64,000 nt of DNA from Vanilla planifolia. Its lineage: Eukaryota; Streptophyta; Magnoliopsida; Asparagales; Orchidaceae. The translations under genes were made by a program, and so were the position numbers. Positions 50,110-63,797 of this stretch are shown one piece after another. Below the pieces are notes generated by a model that worked only from the letters and a program-made list of their open reading frames with translations, searched no databases and was not told the DNA's origin. The stretch is taken from contig CM043865.1 of the NCBI GenBank assembly GCA_023846275.1, positions 27,075,912-27,139,911 on the forward strand, read 5' to 3'. The stretch's first letter is position 1, and every line of letters starts with the position of its first letter.

Positions 50110-50914
50110 TTGTCTTTTAACAAGGTAACAAATTTCATGGCTTAGCGATGGAATTTTGATGCTCTGTTCTATCTTTTTACATTCTTCACGTTTACTATAT
50201 CATAGAATGTACTAAATTTTCTTGTTATATTATAACTTTGTTTCAGCTCTTTTTCCTTCTCGAGTTCATTTGTTACAGCTTTACAGTTTAACAACTTCCA
50301 GATGAATACTTCTATGCCTCTTCTTGTATGGATGTTATGTGATAAATATATTAACTTCAAAAAAATAAATGTTGCCAGTTGCCCTTCTTTCTCATTGTAG
50401 ATGTGAGGTCACCATAAAGGGATGATAACATGACAAGGACAAATATGGTTGGCCAAAGCTGAAAGGAAATGTGAGCAAGGAAAAGATATATATTAATTGG
50501 AACTATTATGATTGGTTTGGCACAGCTCATATGCAATAATAAAAGGCATTTTTGTTGCTTTTCTGCATGCAAGGATGCGTTAACCCATTTGAAACTTCAT
50601 CCACTTGTAACCAGAGAAGATGATATACACAACTTAGAAAATAGATATTAAAGAATCCAGAAAGTGGAAAGATCATCTGGCTTGCAAAAAAGTTTTTCTA
50701 CAGATTCCCCAGCAAATGGGCACAGGTCTTTCCCAGAAATTATTCTCCTCTTCATCATTGGCCAGGATTCCAGTCATTGATTTTCAACTTTTCCATTGTT
50801 ATGGCATCTTTGAATGTAAAAGGAGGAAGAAAAGATTCCAAACAATTCACCACTTGAAGCAATTTGCAAAGGTTAAACAGAGGCATTACAGTTCAGTTAA
50901 AAGTTGTAATTTCT
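50110..50914. other. intergenic space between convergent genes
   Basis: Contains the 3' flank of NF-YB (plus strand, with an AATAAA at 50364-50369 that could serve as poly(A) signal) and the 3' flank of the asparaginase gene (minus strand). No further gene was seen. Confidence 0.6.
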
Positions 50915-53900
50915 TTATGGAAAAGCTTCAGTTCCATTTTCCACAGAATGCCAAATTGCTATTTGTGAGTCACCATCCTCTTTAGCGCAAGCTCTGAACA
51001 TGCCTGTGGTGTTGAAAGCCATGGCTACCTCACCGGTCGCTGAGACTGCAACAAGGCCCGTGGTACCTTTGGGAGCATTCGCAACGACGTGCTGGGCTGC
51101 GTCGTGCAAAGAGAGGCCCTTGTATTCCATCAGTGCAGCAACATCTCGACCAACTGTGGCTCGGATGATCGCTTCGCCCTTTCCTGTTGCGGAGATTGCA
51201 CAGAGGGGATTAGCATATGTTCCTGCACCGATTATGGGTGTGTCGCCAATCCTGCCAACCATTTTGTTCACCAGGCCACCAGTGGAAGTTGCGACGGCGA
51301 GGTTTCCATGACCATCAACTGCAACACATCCCACTGTTCCAATTTGGCTATCACCTTGTTCGGATGATGCAATTTGAGGTTTCTCTGGGGCAGTAGGTTG
51401 AGTGTAATCAATCTGCAAAGTTCATCAAAGGAAATTAATGGTTTCCTTTTGTTTTTGAGAGATATGGTGAAAAGCTTTTAGAGCATTGATGATAATTCAA
51501 GAGCATGGTTTTGATTGTTTTCTTTTGAGATCCATTGCCCAAATAATATATCCTTCTTGTTTTGTGTGTGTTGATAGCACGTTTCATTAGTTTCACAAAT
51601 GGACTACTTGGTCTACAAGTTTCATAAATGCTATATTTTAAGTTCTAGTTTTGTTAAAATAGACTAAGTTCACATCTAGTTTTAAGGCTGCTAAGCTAGG
51701 TTGAAAATTAAAAATTGGTTGAAAATTGAATTGATTTTTAACTCAAATTGAGTTCATATTCAAGTGTAATGAGTCGATGACGATCTAGTTTGGATCAAAT
51801 CAAAATGTTATAAACAATGACTAGCTGGATTGCACAATTGGATCGACAAAATTATATATGTCCATGTATACTACTAATGCACTCATCAATATAAGCATGT
51901 TTAGATATAAGATGGAATGAATTCTGACATTATAGTAAAATATATTAGTGTATTAATCATGATTAAATGCATAAATTTTTGTATGATGAAGAATTTTATT
52001 AATACATTAAACACTAGTATTAGCATCAAAACAATAACCAATCAGATAGATTTTACTTGGATCGAATCGTTCTTTGTCCAAAACTTTGATCAAGTCAAAA
52101 TACTTTGATCTAGATTTTGAACCAGGATTTAATCAAACTGAGGTACAAACATTAACCAGCCTATTTGGAACAACAGCTCGTGAAAACTTTTACCATTTTA
52201 ATAATATATTTAAAACTATGTATGTCCAACCAATTAACCACTTTATCAATCACCTGCTTCACCAGATGCTTTAGCATCATTGCATCCAATTTCACCACCA
52301 CCACAAGCAGGCTTCTCCAACATCATATTCAATTGCACTATTTTGAGGTTTAACGATAATTAGGGTTCATGACATCAACAATTATGGCATAAAATATGGT
52401 GAATAGGTACAACAATGGTTTATTAATGATTAGGAGATTAGTCATGAACTTTTTTTTAGTGTTATAGTCCACGACATGCATCTATAAACAATATCTTAAA
52501 GAAAGTGCAAACAAGTTATGTAAGCAAAATCCAAATTATTCAATGCATTTACATTATTCTCAATATTAGCCGTAAATTTCATGATACGATTGGATTTTTT
52601 CAAAGCCTCGAATGAAAAAGTTGTAGAGCTTCTTTTACGCTTTCCAAAACACTAAAATCACCAAATTTCAATATTAAGGTAAAAAATAATGAACAAAATA
52701 CAAAAAAAATTATAAACTTGATGGACACTGACAACTAAAACACTTTGTTGGGCATAGAAATACAAAAATCTATGAAATATTATTATTTCTTTAACACTTG
52801 TGTATCCACGTCAAATATTTATTCAATGTTCATACTATTAATGCACGATATATATCCTATATGTCACATGGTATATTAGATAAAAAAATTAAATAAATCG
52901 AGATTACGCAATATTTATTAGGTATATTAAGGCCCATTCCTTCATATTATGTATAATATTGACAACAAAAAGACAATCATTTATAAACATGAAAGAAAAA
53001 AAACAATGAAAAATGAAGTATTTTTAATATTATGAATGAGATTATTATTTAATAAAAGAGTAAAAGTGACAAACTTCTTTGTCGTTTGACATATTTCTTA
53101 GACTAGAAATAATTATCATAATTACTAAAGTTTATGTTATAACAATTATATAATTTTAAAATAATGATCATTTGATATTATATATGTTAATTACTTTACA
53201 TATAGATGATTAAGATATAATCTTTATAACAATATGATAACCAAAACCTCATATCTTTAGCTTACATAATAAAAGAAACTTCTTTTATATATGATAAAAT
53301 AGCTTCTCTCATAACAACAATAGTAACAACAACAACAAAAGCAATAATAATGGTAAGAGGATATTCCAAATAGGTTTACAAGTATTTTAAAAACGTTGGC
53401 ATCCAAAGGGGAGATATTAAGAAATTCACATTGATTGAAAAGGGAGAGACAATAAAAAAAGAGAGCCAACAATGTTGTTGAAGAGGAAGTTGATTTAGAT
53501 GAATTGAAGGCCATTGATCCTAGCCTTGCTTTGATGATGAAGGCACAAAGAAAGGGGAATTAATAAACATAGAAAAAAAGCACTTCCACATAAAAGTTTA
53601 TGTTAAACTCAAGTTGGTGGGAGTAATCATCAACATGGGATGTTCAACCAACTTATTTTCTAATAGCTTTAGTGAATAAATTAAATTAACAATACAAGCA
53701 CATTTGAATATATATATATATATACTTGGATAATGTCAATGCATTGGGTGACACCTTTCTAATTTTGTAATAGATTTGAGCATTGGGTGACACCTTTCTT
53801 GTCCCATCTATAGCTTTTGTTTGGAATCTCATAAGCATCTATTCATTCAATGGCAATATTATGAAAAGATTTTTAAACAATTGATCTCATAAATTGTGAA

Positions 53901-54339
53901 TATATAGTTGCTATATATCATTCCTTCTATCATTTATCTTTTTCGTTATAGAGCATATTGCCTCCAAGGCAAAATAGATCATGTTATGCAATTTTGAAGG
54001 AGCAAAATAAAAGACTGGTTGGACGCTTTTATATTCTATGACAAATTATCTTTGCTCAAATCAAGTTCAATATTAATACAATCCTTTAATGAGGTTTATG
54101 CCTTCTTCCTATGCACACATACACCACAAGAAATCTCCTTAGTTGTTTTCTAGCAACATTTTAGCCCAAAAAATATTTCTTCTTTTTTTATTCCATTATA
54201 AGATATTAATAAGTACAAAGAATAACCCAAGGTTAAATACAAAATAACAAAAATATAATGATATGATATATAATCTTTTTCTATTAAAATAAATAGAGTA
54301 GTTAAATGGCATTGTTTTATTGATCTCTCTCTCCCCCCC

Positions 54340-54376
<37 letters not shown>

Positions 54377-57300
54377 GAGGAAGGTTTTCTTCTCTATTTT
54401 TTTCTCACTTTCCAACTTAGTTTCACTATTACACAAGACAAACAAAGTAATTTCATCATAAAACAAAACTTATACTAAAACCAAAACTCTTATTATCAAA
54501 AGGAAAAACTTTTTTACATTAAGTTGCAAAACACTATTTCCAAAAAGCTCCCCAAAGGTTGTATGGAAACCATTCCCTGCCTCTAGATCAGATATGTTCA
54601 TATTCTAGTACACTGGACAACTATGTTGTATTAAATATGGAGAATGAATATAAAAAGAGGAAGTACAAGAAGCTTTTCATAACAAATCATTATATATACC
54701 TGCACTTTGTTGGATGCTTTTGCTTGCGTTAGCCTATCAATATTTTCAGAGGTAATGAAATGGTTTGCATCCCTAGTCTCAACACCCTGCAATATTAGAC
54801 CAAGAAAAGAAGTTACCCTGAAAAATTAAAAAGGAAATTGAACTATATATAAAAAAGTAGAAGCATAAAAATTATAAGAATGCTTTTAACAGCATGACCG
54901 TAAACCACCATCTGAAGCATACATTAGGATATTTGATAGCAAAGTATCCACAACAAAGCACAATAAAATACTCGATGTTGTATCAATATTAACAAGACTG
55001 AAGAAGAATTGTAAGCCAAAAACAGAGTTCAGCGACAATTTTTTTTTCGAAGTATCGAGATTGCAATTGGAGTTTAATGGGACATAACAGAAATCACCAT
55101 ATAACTTCATTAAACAGGTTAAATACTAAAAGCAGAAGAAAACTCGAAGAATTGAGAACAAAACCATAATCAAACTAATGAATTAAAGTCAGATAGGTTA
55201 GATCTCGCCTTAAGGCTAGAGGAACCAATTAAGTCGAAGCAGTCCTAGGTTCCAACCAGTGGGTGACACACAACCCAAAGCTTGTTTTTAAAAAGGCTAA
55301 AAAAACAATAATTGCTCAGTTCATCCTGAACCAATAAGCTACATGGGAGGCAGTTAACACACTATGCCTCCTGGGATGGCAACTTCAGGCTTGGATCAAG
55401 CTAGGACTTAACCTTTGTTTTTTCGCTTTTATAGCTGTACAAATCAAGAACCAAACAGCAATTGAATTGTTAATTTTTCAGTTTACTTCAGGTTTGGTTA
55501 CTATAATTCTAAGTTTTGTTTTGGTCTTACAGATAATAAGCCAACTCAGTTCAATTCAAGTACTATTTAACATAGAATTGAATCGAAAGTAGGTGAACCC
55601 TGTTAAGAAACAATATTTGATCCATTTAGGTGTTAGACTTATATAATCACATAGCTGATAATTCTAACAAAATTTTGTATGGCCCCACATTTTCATCTTT
55701 AACCATGCCTATTTTCTTTTACCACCTAAGCTGACTAGCAGCTAATGGTGTATGTTGACGGTTCATGGTAATGGACAATTTAAGCTCAAGTTTTTTGTAA
55801 ATTAGAGCAAATGGTCTATGTCTAACTTTCATAATGATGGAATGCAAATTGGTCCGCATGGAAAAAAAAAAAAAAAAGAAACCAAGATTTGACAAGTTTT
55901 CTAATGTCGAGGGCGTCAAACCATCATTGCAAGGTTAACGAAAGCCTGATATGCAAGATTCCACCCACATGCTCATGCTGTCTTTTACAGTGAACAATCA
56001 TTTACTTCAACTAATCTTTAACAAAAATAGATCCACAAAAGCTCCAGTGTTAGCTTGCAAACTAAATTAACAGCAGACTTGAGCAGGGGAACATGGATCA
56101 AGTAAGAACTTAAATATTTGTACTTATAAGCCACCTAAAAGCCTATTTTCATGACTTTAAACAGTCCCGCTCATCTTGAATCCTTTATGCTTATTTCATT
56201 CATAAGGGTAACGTAATATAAATATAAACAGTTGACTCATGTCGGGCCTTGACATGCATCACCTGTTAATTTGTGACTTGAATAATTATGCTAAACAATT
56301 GAGACAATTTTGAGATGTTATTTAAACCAATAAGTACTGCTAAAGTTGAATCTCAAATAGAATTATACTAAAAAATGATTGATACCAATTAAATTGGCAA
56401 AATAAAAGGAACTAATGTTAAAGAATGATCGAAACAAATAAAAAACTATTAACCTGTTCCCTCGCAAATGTCTCAGCTCCATCAAATGCCAAATAAATAT
56501 GTGGTGTTTTGTCCATCACAAGACGTGCAAGTGATATGGGATTAACAACAGTAGAAAGGCCCGAGACAGCACCACACCTCTTACTGTTACCCTCCATAAT
56601 GCATGCTTCCATTTCAACAGTTGTACTACTGGTTAAAACAGATCCTCTACCAGCATTAAAGTATGGGCAATTTTCTAGCTCGCAGACCTGCAGCAATGAT
56701 AGTTTCTATGCAAAACAGCTAAAAGGACATAAAGCATAAAGTGGGCAGTTACACGAAACAAAGCTTCCAACAATCAGATTTAGAACACACTTTTGGGACA
56801 TGTTGTACTGAAGAAATTAAGAATACTGGATCTTCACCTGATAATAGCAATAAAATAGAGGAAGAAATAGATAAGGATTAAAAAAATGATTTTTAAAATA
56901 TTATCTCACTCAAGTTAAGCACACAGAGTAAAAGAGGGGTGCAAAGGAAAATACAAAAAATAAAATTTTACCATAGGTTCTCACAGTTGGGGCTATTTTT
57001 TTCAGCTAATGAATGGGTACAATTGATTTTGGTTTCTAATAGAATGAATCATTGAACTAATTAATTTTTTTTTTGTATTGTTGATAATGAATAGAGTTTA
57101 CTTTTATCCATGGATGATGGTAAGAGAGGATTTGCCACTGAACGGATTGCAATAAGTTACGCCATGGATAAACTATATAGTCTAACATAAGAAAATTGGT
57201 GAGCAAGAAGACAACGACTGCTGTTTGGGATACAAAATTGCACAAGAATCAGAAGATTGTGCCAAAATTAGGACCAAATGATTTGAGAAAAAAAAGAAAC

Positions 57301-58461
57301 CAACAATACAATTTGCAAATTTGATTGTTAATTAGAGGACCACGAAGAGTCACTTTGAAAGTAACATCTAAAAGATCAAAAGCATAATAGAGATTGGAAA
57401 ACAAGCTCAGCAGGCCGATTGAGAAGGCTGGAAGAGTTGAGTTCGACCAAGCTGGGTCGAACGAGAGTTTGAACATTCAAAGTTATGCTTAACCTGAATA
57501 GAATTGATGTTTAAGTCGATCCAAATCTGCCTAATAAAGAACAAATATTTAGCCAATATGAGCCAAGTTTGACATGCACAAAAGTACCTAAATCACAATA
57601 TTGTACAATCTTTACTGGAATTACAAAAACAACAAATTATATGCATTTAAGGAGGTGAAATTTGGGAAAGGGCGCGCTACCAATTACAGGGAAAATGTAG
57701 GAAAGCTAGGATGAAATACATGAAATGCAAAAGAAAAGACGAAAGCTCCTATGAAAATAAAAATTGCTGGCTAGAGGAATAATGGATGCTGCCAAGTAAA
57801 AGTCCTCAAGTGCTCGTTACATACATGACGAGTATAACGAGAATTAAGGGAAATAAAAAAGAACATTCTTCTTCATAATCGATCCTTGGTCATGCCATTA
57901 TAATCCACCAACTGAAATCCAAATCCCATGCCTGATCTTTCACGATACAAAGAGTTGTTTTTCAGGTAAACCAAAGACAGAATCAAATTAACACTTCACC
58001 AAATTGAAGGAAAAAAGTTAACAAAATTATAGAAGAATAAAAAAACCGGTTCTTATGTATCAAACAAGGAACTATTCTGACAAGAATAAAAAACTATTGA
58101 TTCATTTTAATCTTGTGCTTAAAAAAATGGGATTCCAGATCTGCGTTCACTATTTACGAAGAAACAACGTCTTCCAAACGAATAATTACCCAAAATACGA
58201 CGAAAACAAGATACAGGAATAAAAGATGGGTCGAACAAGAACTAAGTAAGAGACATTCGTATTCACAGAACTGTACTAGTAAAAATGATGGATTCATACG
58301 ACTAGCTCGACAACGTCAAGCGGCGGTCTGTTGCCCTTGAGAGCGGCGACACCGAGACTCAGGCATCGGCGGAGCGCCTCTTCCCGCGGAAACCTTCTCT
58401 CCGGCGGTAGCGAGAAAGGGATGTCGCCAGCTCCGCCGTGGAGCGCGATCGCCCACCCCAT
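50915..58461 (-). CDS. ASPG: isoaspartyl peptidase/L-asparaginase (Ntn hydrolase), 4 exons
   Basis: Exons, in transcript order: 58461-58300, 56687-56454, 54786-54700 and 51412-50915. All join in phase 0 at GT donors and CAG-type acceptors, giving 326 residues (Arabidopsis homologue ~315). Exon 1 begins [20 protein letters not shown]. Exon 2 carries [16 protein letters not shown] and [14 protein letters not shown]. Exon 3 carries [12 protein letters not shown]. Exon 4 carries [15 protein letters not shown] and [15 protein letters not shown]. In this family the precursor cleaves itself before the Thr of GTVG (Thr187 here), which becomes the catalytic N-terminal nucleophile. The enzyme hydrolyses isoaspartyl dipeptides and asparagine, releasing aspartate. 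Introns are 1,612, 1,667 and 3,287 bases. An upstream in-frame ATG at 58539 would add 26 residues including a Phe run, but the canonical start is 58461. Looks intact. Confidence 0.95.
51413..54699 (-). other. asparaginase intron 3 (3.3 kb)
   Basis: Long AT-rich intron with several insertion-like passages. Features seen are a (TA)8 run at 53,709-53,724, a ~20-base word GCATTGGGTGACACCTTTCT repeated near 53,743 and 53,781, and a CT microsatellite at 54.3 kb. A stretch at 53.5-54.1 kb could be a very decayed retroelement, but this was too weak to annotate separately. Confidence 0.6.
54324..54375. repeat. (CT)n microsatellite with a C8 run
   Basis: CT dinucleotides interrupted by a run of eight C, then about 15 further CT units. 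It lies in intron 3 of the asparaginase gene, about 330 bases beyond exon 3 in transcript order. Confidence 0.95.
54787..56453 (-). other. asparaginase intron 2 (1.7 kb)
   Basis: AT-rich intron containing a poly-A run at about 55,861-55,876. No internal gene or recognised element was found. 55,180-55,420 is somewhat richer in GC and reads like repeat DNA (AGGTTCCAACCAGTGGGTGA) but is unassigned. Confidence 0.55.
56688..58299 (-). other. asparaginase intron 1 (1.6 kb)
   Basis: Begins with donor GTATGA after exon 1 and ends TTGCTGCAG before exon 2. No internal gene or clear mobile element was seen. Confidence 0.6.
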
Positions 58462-58620
58462 CGCTTCCAACTCACCCACTTCAGTCTTGCTGCACACTCC
58501 AATTCTAGTCGAAAAAAAAAAAAACCAAGAGACTCCCATCGGCCAGAGAAGGCCACAAAAACAAAGGATATTTTCTTAATAATTTTTGAGATAAAATGAA
58601 TCAGACTAAAAAATATATTT
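58462..58620 (-). promoter_or_regulatory. asparaginase leader and promoter
   Basis: Immediately upstream of the start codon is a GC-balanced leader with a run of 13 T (minus strand) at about 58,512-58,524. The run is translated as Phe residues in the upstream in-frame ATG frame. Beyond 58,600 the sequence becomes AT-rich with a TA microsatellite. No clear TATA or CCAAT assignment was possible. Confidence 0.35.
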
Positions 58621-58625
58621 AATGT

Positions 58626-58650
58626 TATATATATATATATATATATATAT
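58626..58650. repeat. (TA)n microsatellite
   Basis: About 12 TA units about 165 bases upstream of the asparaginase start codon, in its likely promoter region. Confidence 0.95.
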
Positions 58651-59736
58651 CATCCATCATGAATTCTTTGATAGCGAAGCATAATTATTGCTATAATACT
58701 AGTTGCTAAAGGTTGGATCTAATACATGTTTATATGAATATCTAATAATACAAAAAATTAAATGACATTATATTCAACTTAATTCAGGTCTATATTTATT
58801 CTTATTTGAACATAACAATTATTTTTTTTTCTTAAATTAAAATCTTATTTACATTATATATTAATTTAAACTCAAAAATCTTTTGATTTATTAAGTTTGG
58901 TCAACACTTAAAATGTGATACACTAAAGTTTTCCTCAACCACAATGATAAGAGAGTCAAAAATCTATAAGAAGGGCCAAATATGTGAATTAATTCATCGT
59001 TAACATGTCATTACTTTTAATGTTGATTTTTTTTTTTTGAATTACAACATGAAAATTGAATTGAATCGAATATGCATTTATATGAACATTTTAATAACTC
59101 AAAAACATAAAAGTACGAATAAAAGTCATGTCAATTATATATTAAACCTTCAAAATTATACTAAATTCAAAAGATATTAAAAAAATCAATATAATCATTT
59201 CTTATGGACAACAAAACTTGACTTTAAAAGAATGCTTGGCAAGTAAGATCATGAGCATGTATGTTTATACTTAGTTTTTTTATCATAACTTCTCTTAGAT
59301 AAATGATTCCATTGCAATTTGAATGTAATGTTCATTTCTTTTAATTTGATCATTCAACTATTTGTCTTTGGCATCTCCATATACCTAACTCAAAATGCTT
59401 TATTGAGATATGTCATTCTCTTATTCTCCTATCAAATCCTTCATCTATGTTTCTTTTGTCCCTATATAAGCACATTTTTCATCTCACAAAAGACTTATTT
59501 AATTCATATTTTTCTTATAATTTTTATATTAATCTTAGTTTAAAAAAATCATTATTTTAGTAAGAAAATATCATCTTTAATATTAATAGATATAATAATA
59601 ATTGATGTCTACAAAATATTCAAAAACTAAAGATTCTACCTAAATATTATAAAAAATTCAATGTTTATTAAAAAAATAAAAATATTTCGGGATCTGTTTT
59701 ACACATGTCTCACGCTCCTTTGCTTTGAGAAAGCCT

Positions 59737-59787
<51 letters not shown>

Positions 59788-59866
59788 AAATAAAGAAGGA
59801 AGAGATCACAGAAGGTATGCATAGATAGGGTAAAATAGTTGGAGGGTAATATGTATATATTAAAAT
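58651..59866. other. AT-rich intergenic DNA
   Basis: No gene seen between the asparaginase promoter and the LTR-like repeat, other than a long AT microsatellite at its right end. Confidence 0.5.
59738..59783. repeat. (AT)n microsatellite, about 22 units
   Basis: An uninterrupted AT dinucleotide run. Its translation gives an artefactual Ile/Tyr repeat on the minus strand. Confidence 0.95.
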
Positions 59867-60413
59867 TGGTGACCTCATTGTTAGCCTTAAAGATAATTTT
59901 CAAAAAATATTTGAAGTTATTTGAAATCATCAAATATTAAAATTGATGAAATTTTGAGTTACAAAATGCATACGATATCTTATGTTAATAAGAAATTAAA
60001 TAATACTAAACAATAATATTATGTTTATGATAATTAATTTTATGCCATGATACAAGTCTTCATATATTAAAGACATTATTTGAACTAAGCTATAAGTATG
60101 TCTTATTGAATATTAATACTCAAAGGATTTCGAATTATTGGCATACGAAAAAGATTGGGTTTTTATAGTACTACTTCTTTGTTATTAAGAATAGATCTTG
60201 AAATCAAAACAAATTAATTAATAAATTATATTGAGTAATATTAGTTATATTTTCATGCTAAGTTTTGAGCAAATAAAAGATTATTATTTGAGTCATTAGG
60301 ACTTGTATATGATTTATAAAGAATTAAAAGATAAGCCAATATGTTTATACTATATTTTCAATGTGACTGAAGAATTTTTGTTTAAAAAAAAGATTTTGTG
60401 TATGTTTAAGACA
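59867..60413 (+). mobile_element. LTR-like fossil, copy 1
   Basis: A 547-base direct repeat partner of 62,883-63,409. It begins TGGTGACCTCATT and ends in ACA, so it has TG...CA ends like an LTR. It is directly followed by TTGGTATAAGA, which resembles the initiator-Met tRNA primer-binding site of plant Ty1/copia elements (TTGGTATCAGAGC). No protein-coding internal region was recognised downstream. Considerable divergence between the two copies suggests old age. It is a broken remnant. Confidence 0.45.
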
Positions 60414-62882
60414 TTGGTATAAGATTTCCCTTCACAATGATATTTCTTTTTTTTTTCACTTAGTTGATTAAGTCTTCTTGGGTTGTCATTATTGTAAAAC
60501 ATGTGAGGTAAAATAAATAAGAGGGGAGGGGTAAATTGTGCATTTAACAAATTGTTTTGGTTCAAAAAATTAGAAAAAAAAATTGATCTTAAAAAATATT
60601 TTTTTATCAACAAAATAAAATGCTCAACAATAAATGAAATGTACAAAAATTTTTTTAGGTGATTCGGACAAAACCAGTGCCTACGTCCACCCCCCATCCC
60701 CGATCAGGCTTCCACTAACCACTTCCTTTTGTCGAAGCCGATAGGGGTAAACAAAATAAATACAAGCGCTTTAATGAGACACCAATATTAGAAAAATTTA
60801 GATTATTCAACAAAATTTGAAACTTTACAATCTTTTATTTACAAAAATCTCTATATCTTTAATTCTTTAAATAAGGACAACACTACTAATGAATGAAATA
60901 GATGATACCAATAAATGAAAAAATAATTATGAATAGAAGTAGAAAAATAGAGATTGACAAAAATATGTAGCTCTCGTAATTGCGTAGAATTTTTTTTGCT
61001 CATGGTTTGAACTTCGTTTGGAATTTTATAAAAATTTTCAAGCTTAATTCAGCAGTCTTTATATTTGATAAATGATCTCTATTTATTGTTAAAATAAAAA
61101 ACTCAAAAAAGAACTCCTCAAATGACTAGAATCTACTTTTCGAAAAGCTAGTCATTACAGGGTGAAAAGATGGTACAGTTACCTTCCAATTAAACGAGTG
61201 GAGAGCGATAGCCATCTGATCAGCTTAAATGATAAAAGGGTCATGATTTAATCACGATGAGATAAGATCAAGAGCATTAGATTTGAAAGCCAGATGGATA
61301 GTAACGATGATGAGATTACTGTTCACATAGGTTGAGAGACTCTCAGTCGCTCTATCAACGTTAAAGATGAAACGACTAAGACAAAAGATTGTTCATAAAT
61401 GTGAGAGTTCTCTGGACCATTCGCAATCGATCGGTACACAAATCTCAAGTTTGGCAAAGCTTATCTATAGTCCTACATTATGAACTGTTCAAATGTGTTG
61501 TACTCATAATATATCTACTACATATTATAATAAGCCTAATGCTATCCATTGATATTCAAGAGAAGTCATGACCTCAGTCGCCAGCATGTGCATACTAGTC
61601 TGACTAGACCTAATTTACATAAATTAAATTACGAGTCCACCCTGACTCATTTGGCATAAGCCAGTTCAGAAGTAATACCCTGAATCGAGTCAATCAAAGA
61701 TCGTAATAGTAACTTGACTTAACTGATACTCGGGTGTGAACCATCTCAATTTCTATAGGGTTGTTGGCTTGTAGATCACCAAGGCCAGTGTTCCCTTTTG
61801 GGCCACTTAACCTGAGCCTTTCGGGCATAGCAATGGGGGTGCTTAGGCAAAAAAGAAATTTAATAATTAAATTTTTATAAAAAAAATATTTGAATAGTCA
61901 AATACTCAAATGCCTTCAACTAAAATATAACTTAAACTAGGTTAACATATGCATGAAAGATTATAGTTCTATGTGTCGCAATTGTAAAAAATTTAAATAT
62001 TTAACATGCTAACTATAAAGATTTAGAAATAAATTTTTTTGTGGATTAGCCACTCCATAAATATCGTTGTTCTTGACTTTTACGTAAGTAAGTTGAGCCA
62101 TCAAATTATATTCGCTATTTATATTACAATAGTCCTTACTTTAATAAATTTAGATCACTATAATACTTTTTGAGATTTAACTGAAATCACATTGAGCTTA
62201 ATAATGTATTAGTAAACACCAAGCATTGGTTTCGTGAACAACATATCAAAGGGTACAACGTCACTTTCAGTTATCAACTCCTTTGGTACTTTTTTATTCG
62301 ATTTTCATGTGTTTGAATCATCTTTATAAGCAACTTACTTTATTATAACTTTCTCAATATAATTAATAAGGTCTCTTAGTGCTTTCAATCCATGCTTGTG
62401 TAACTTTTATTTTGTTCTTCATTTAATTTGACATCGATTTATCAAACCTATTTTTGAGTACTTTATTTTTGTTTCATCGAAAGAATGTAGACCTAATTAA
62501 GGAGTCACAAGTGTGTTGCTCTCTGTTCTCTCTTGGCTAAGATTGCATCGGAGAGCACCTCTTGTGTGTTGCCTTTTCAAGTTGCTCTTCGTTCTCTCTT
62601 ATTTTTCATGTCACCCATTTGGCATTAGATGTCACCATACATATCATCTAAATATGGTATATTTGAGGTATACTAATATGATTAAAAGATCTAGATGATC
62701 CTTTAATGGTTAAAAAATAAAGTCTGTTAAGTGGGGTTCAGGGTTGAAGGAGTAGGACTTATGGAATCATATGATATAACAAAGTTTTTAGTATAATAAT
62801 AACTTTAACTTATGATCTTTTAAAGAAGAATAAAATCATATGAACCAACAAGCAAACAAGGTCTTTATTCAAATCAAGATTT
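60414..62882. other. DNA between the LTR-like repeats
   Basis: No reverse transcriptase, integrase or gag frame was recognised. 60,650-60,770 (GTGCCTACGTCCACC, CTTCCACTAACCACTTCC) resembles text often seen in plant retroelement termini. 61,140-61,860 is somewhat richer in GC and also looks repeat-derived. No host gene was seen. Confidence 0.35.
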
Positions 62883-63409
62883 TGATGACCTCATTTTTAG
62901 CCATAAAATTAAAAGATTTCTTGAAAATATTTGAAGTTATTTGAAATGCATCAAACATTAGAATTGGTGAAATTTTGAGGCATATATTAGTATGAAATTA
63001 AATAACAATAAATAATAATATTTTACTTATGATAATTAATCAAACTTCACAATGCAAGCATCGATATAGAAAAGACACTATTTACTCTATAAAAAGATTA
63101 TTTTATCGTATCATTATCTCTTATCTAATTTTAACACTCAAAGAAATTTAAATTATAGGGATTTGATTAAGGTTAAGTTCTTATAATATACTCTTTTGTT
63201 TTGAAGAATAGACATTGGTATCATACTGAGCAACATTAGTTATATCTTCACACTAAGTTTTAACCAAATAAAAGATTACTATTTGAGTTCTAAGGACTTT
63301 TATATGATTTATAAGAAAATTAGAAGAAGAGTTTATGTATTTATACTACATTTTTAATGTGACAGAAGATTTTTTGTTTAAGAGAAAGATTTTGTGTATG
63401 TCCAGGATA
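62883..63409 (+). mobile_element. LTR-like fossil, copy 2
   Basis: A 527-base repeat matching 59,867-60,413 in the same orientation. It begins TGATGACCTCATT, shares blocks such as GAAGTTATTTGAAAT, AAATAAAAGATT and TTTTGTGTATG, and is again followed by TTGGTATAAGA. Since both copies are followed by a primer-site-like word, they look like the left ends of two related insertions, not the two ends of one element. Both are broken remnants. Confidence 0.45.
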
Positions 63410-63797
63410 TTGGTATAAGATTTCACTATTATTGAACTAATATCAAGAGGAATAGTGGACATACAGGTTAAGAAAACATTATTAGCTTAGTTAATAGAGG
63501 GGAGTAAAGAGAACATTTGAGTTGTACCCATTTCTAATGATTTATTAGAAAGATATGATGTGCATGCCATGCTTCAGATCTAAAAACTAGTACCATTGTA
63601 ACTCCGAAATGATGAAACAGACTCTCAAGTTGTACACAACCAAAATATCGTACACAACAAAGAGTTCAGAGTGTAGTATAATGATTCATAAGCAAGAGGA
63701 AGCGTAAAATAGAGATGGCAGAGAATACACAAGTATGTTTAATATAGCTAGGATACAGGCGATGCTGGGTAATATGTAGGCGGTGCATGACGAAGGA
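63410..63797. other. 3' flank of the cysteine protease gene
   Basis: Contains the presumed 3' untranslated region (minus strand) of the protease gene starting at 63,798. Nothing else was recognised. Confidence 0.5.

Noticed and set aside
53500-54200. Possible gag/protease-like remnant in asparaginase intron 3
   Set aside because: Only vague similarity by eye and no LTRs or conserved motif; too weak to name a family.
59736-59933. 65-residue frame with an Ile/Tyr repeat
   Set aside because: Translation of the (AT)n microsatellite.
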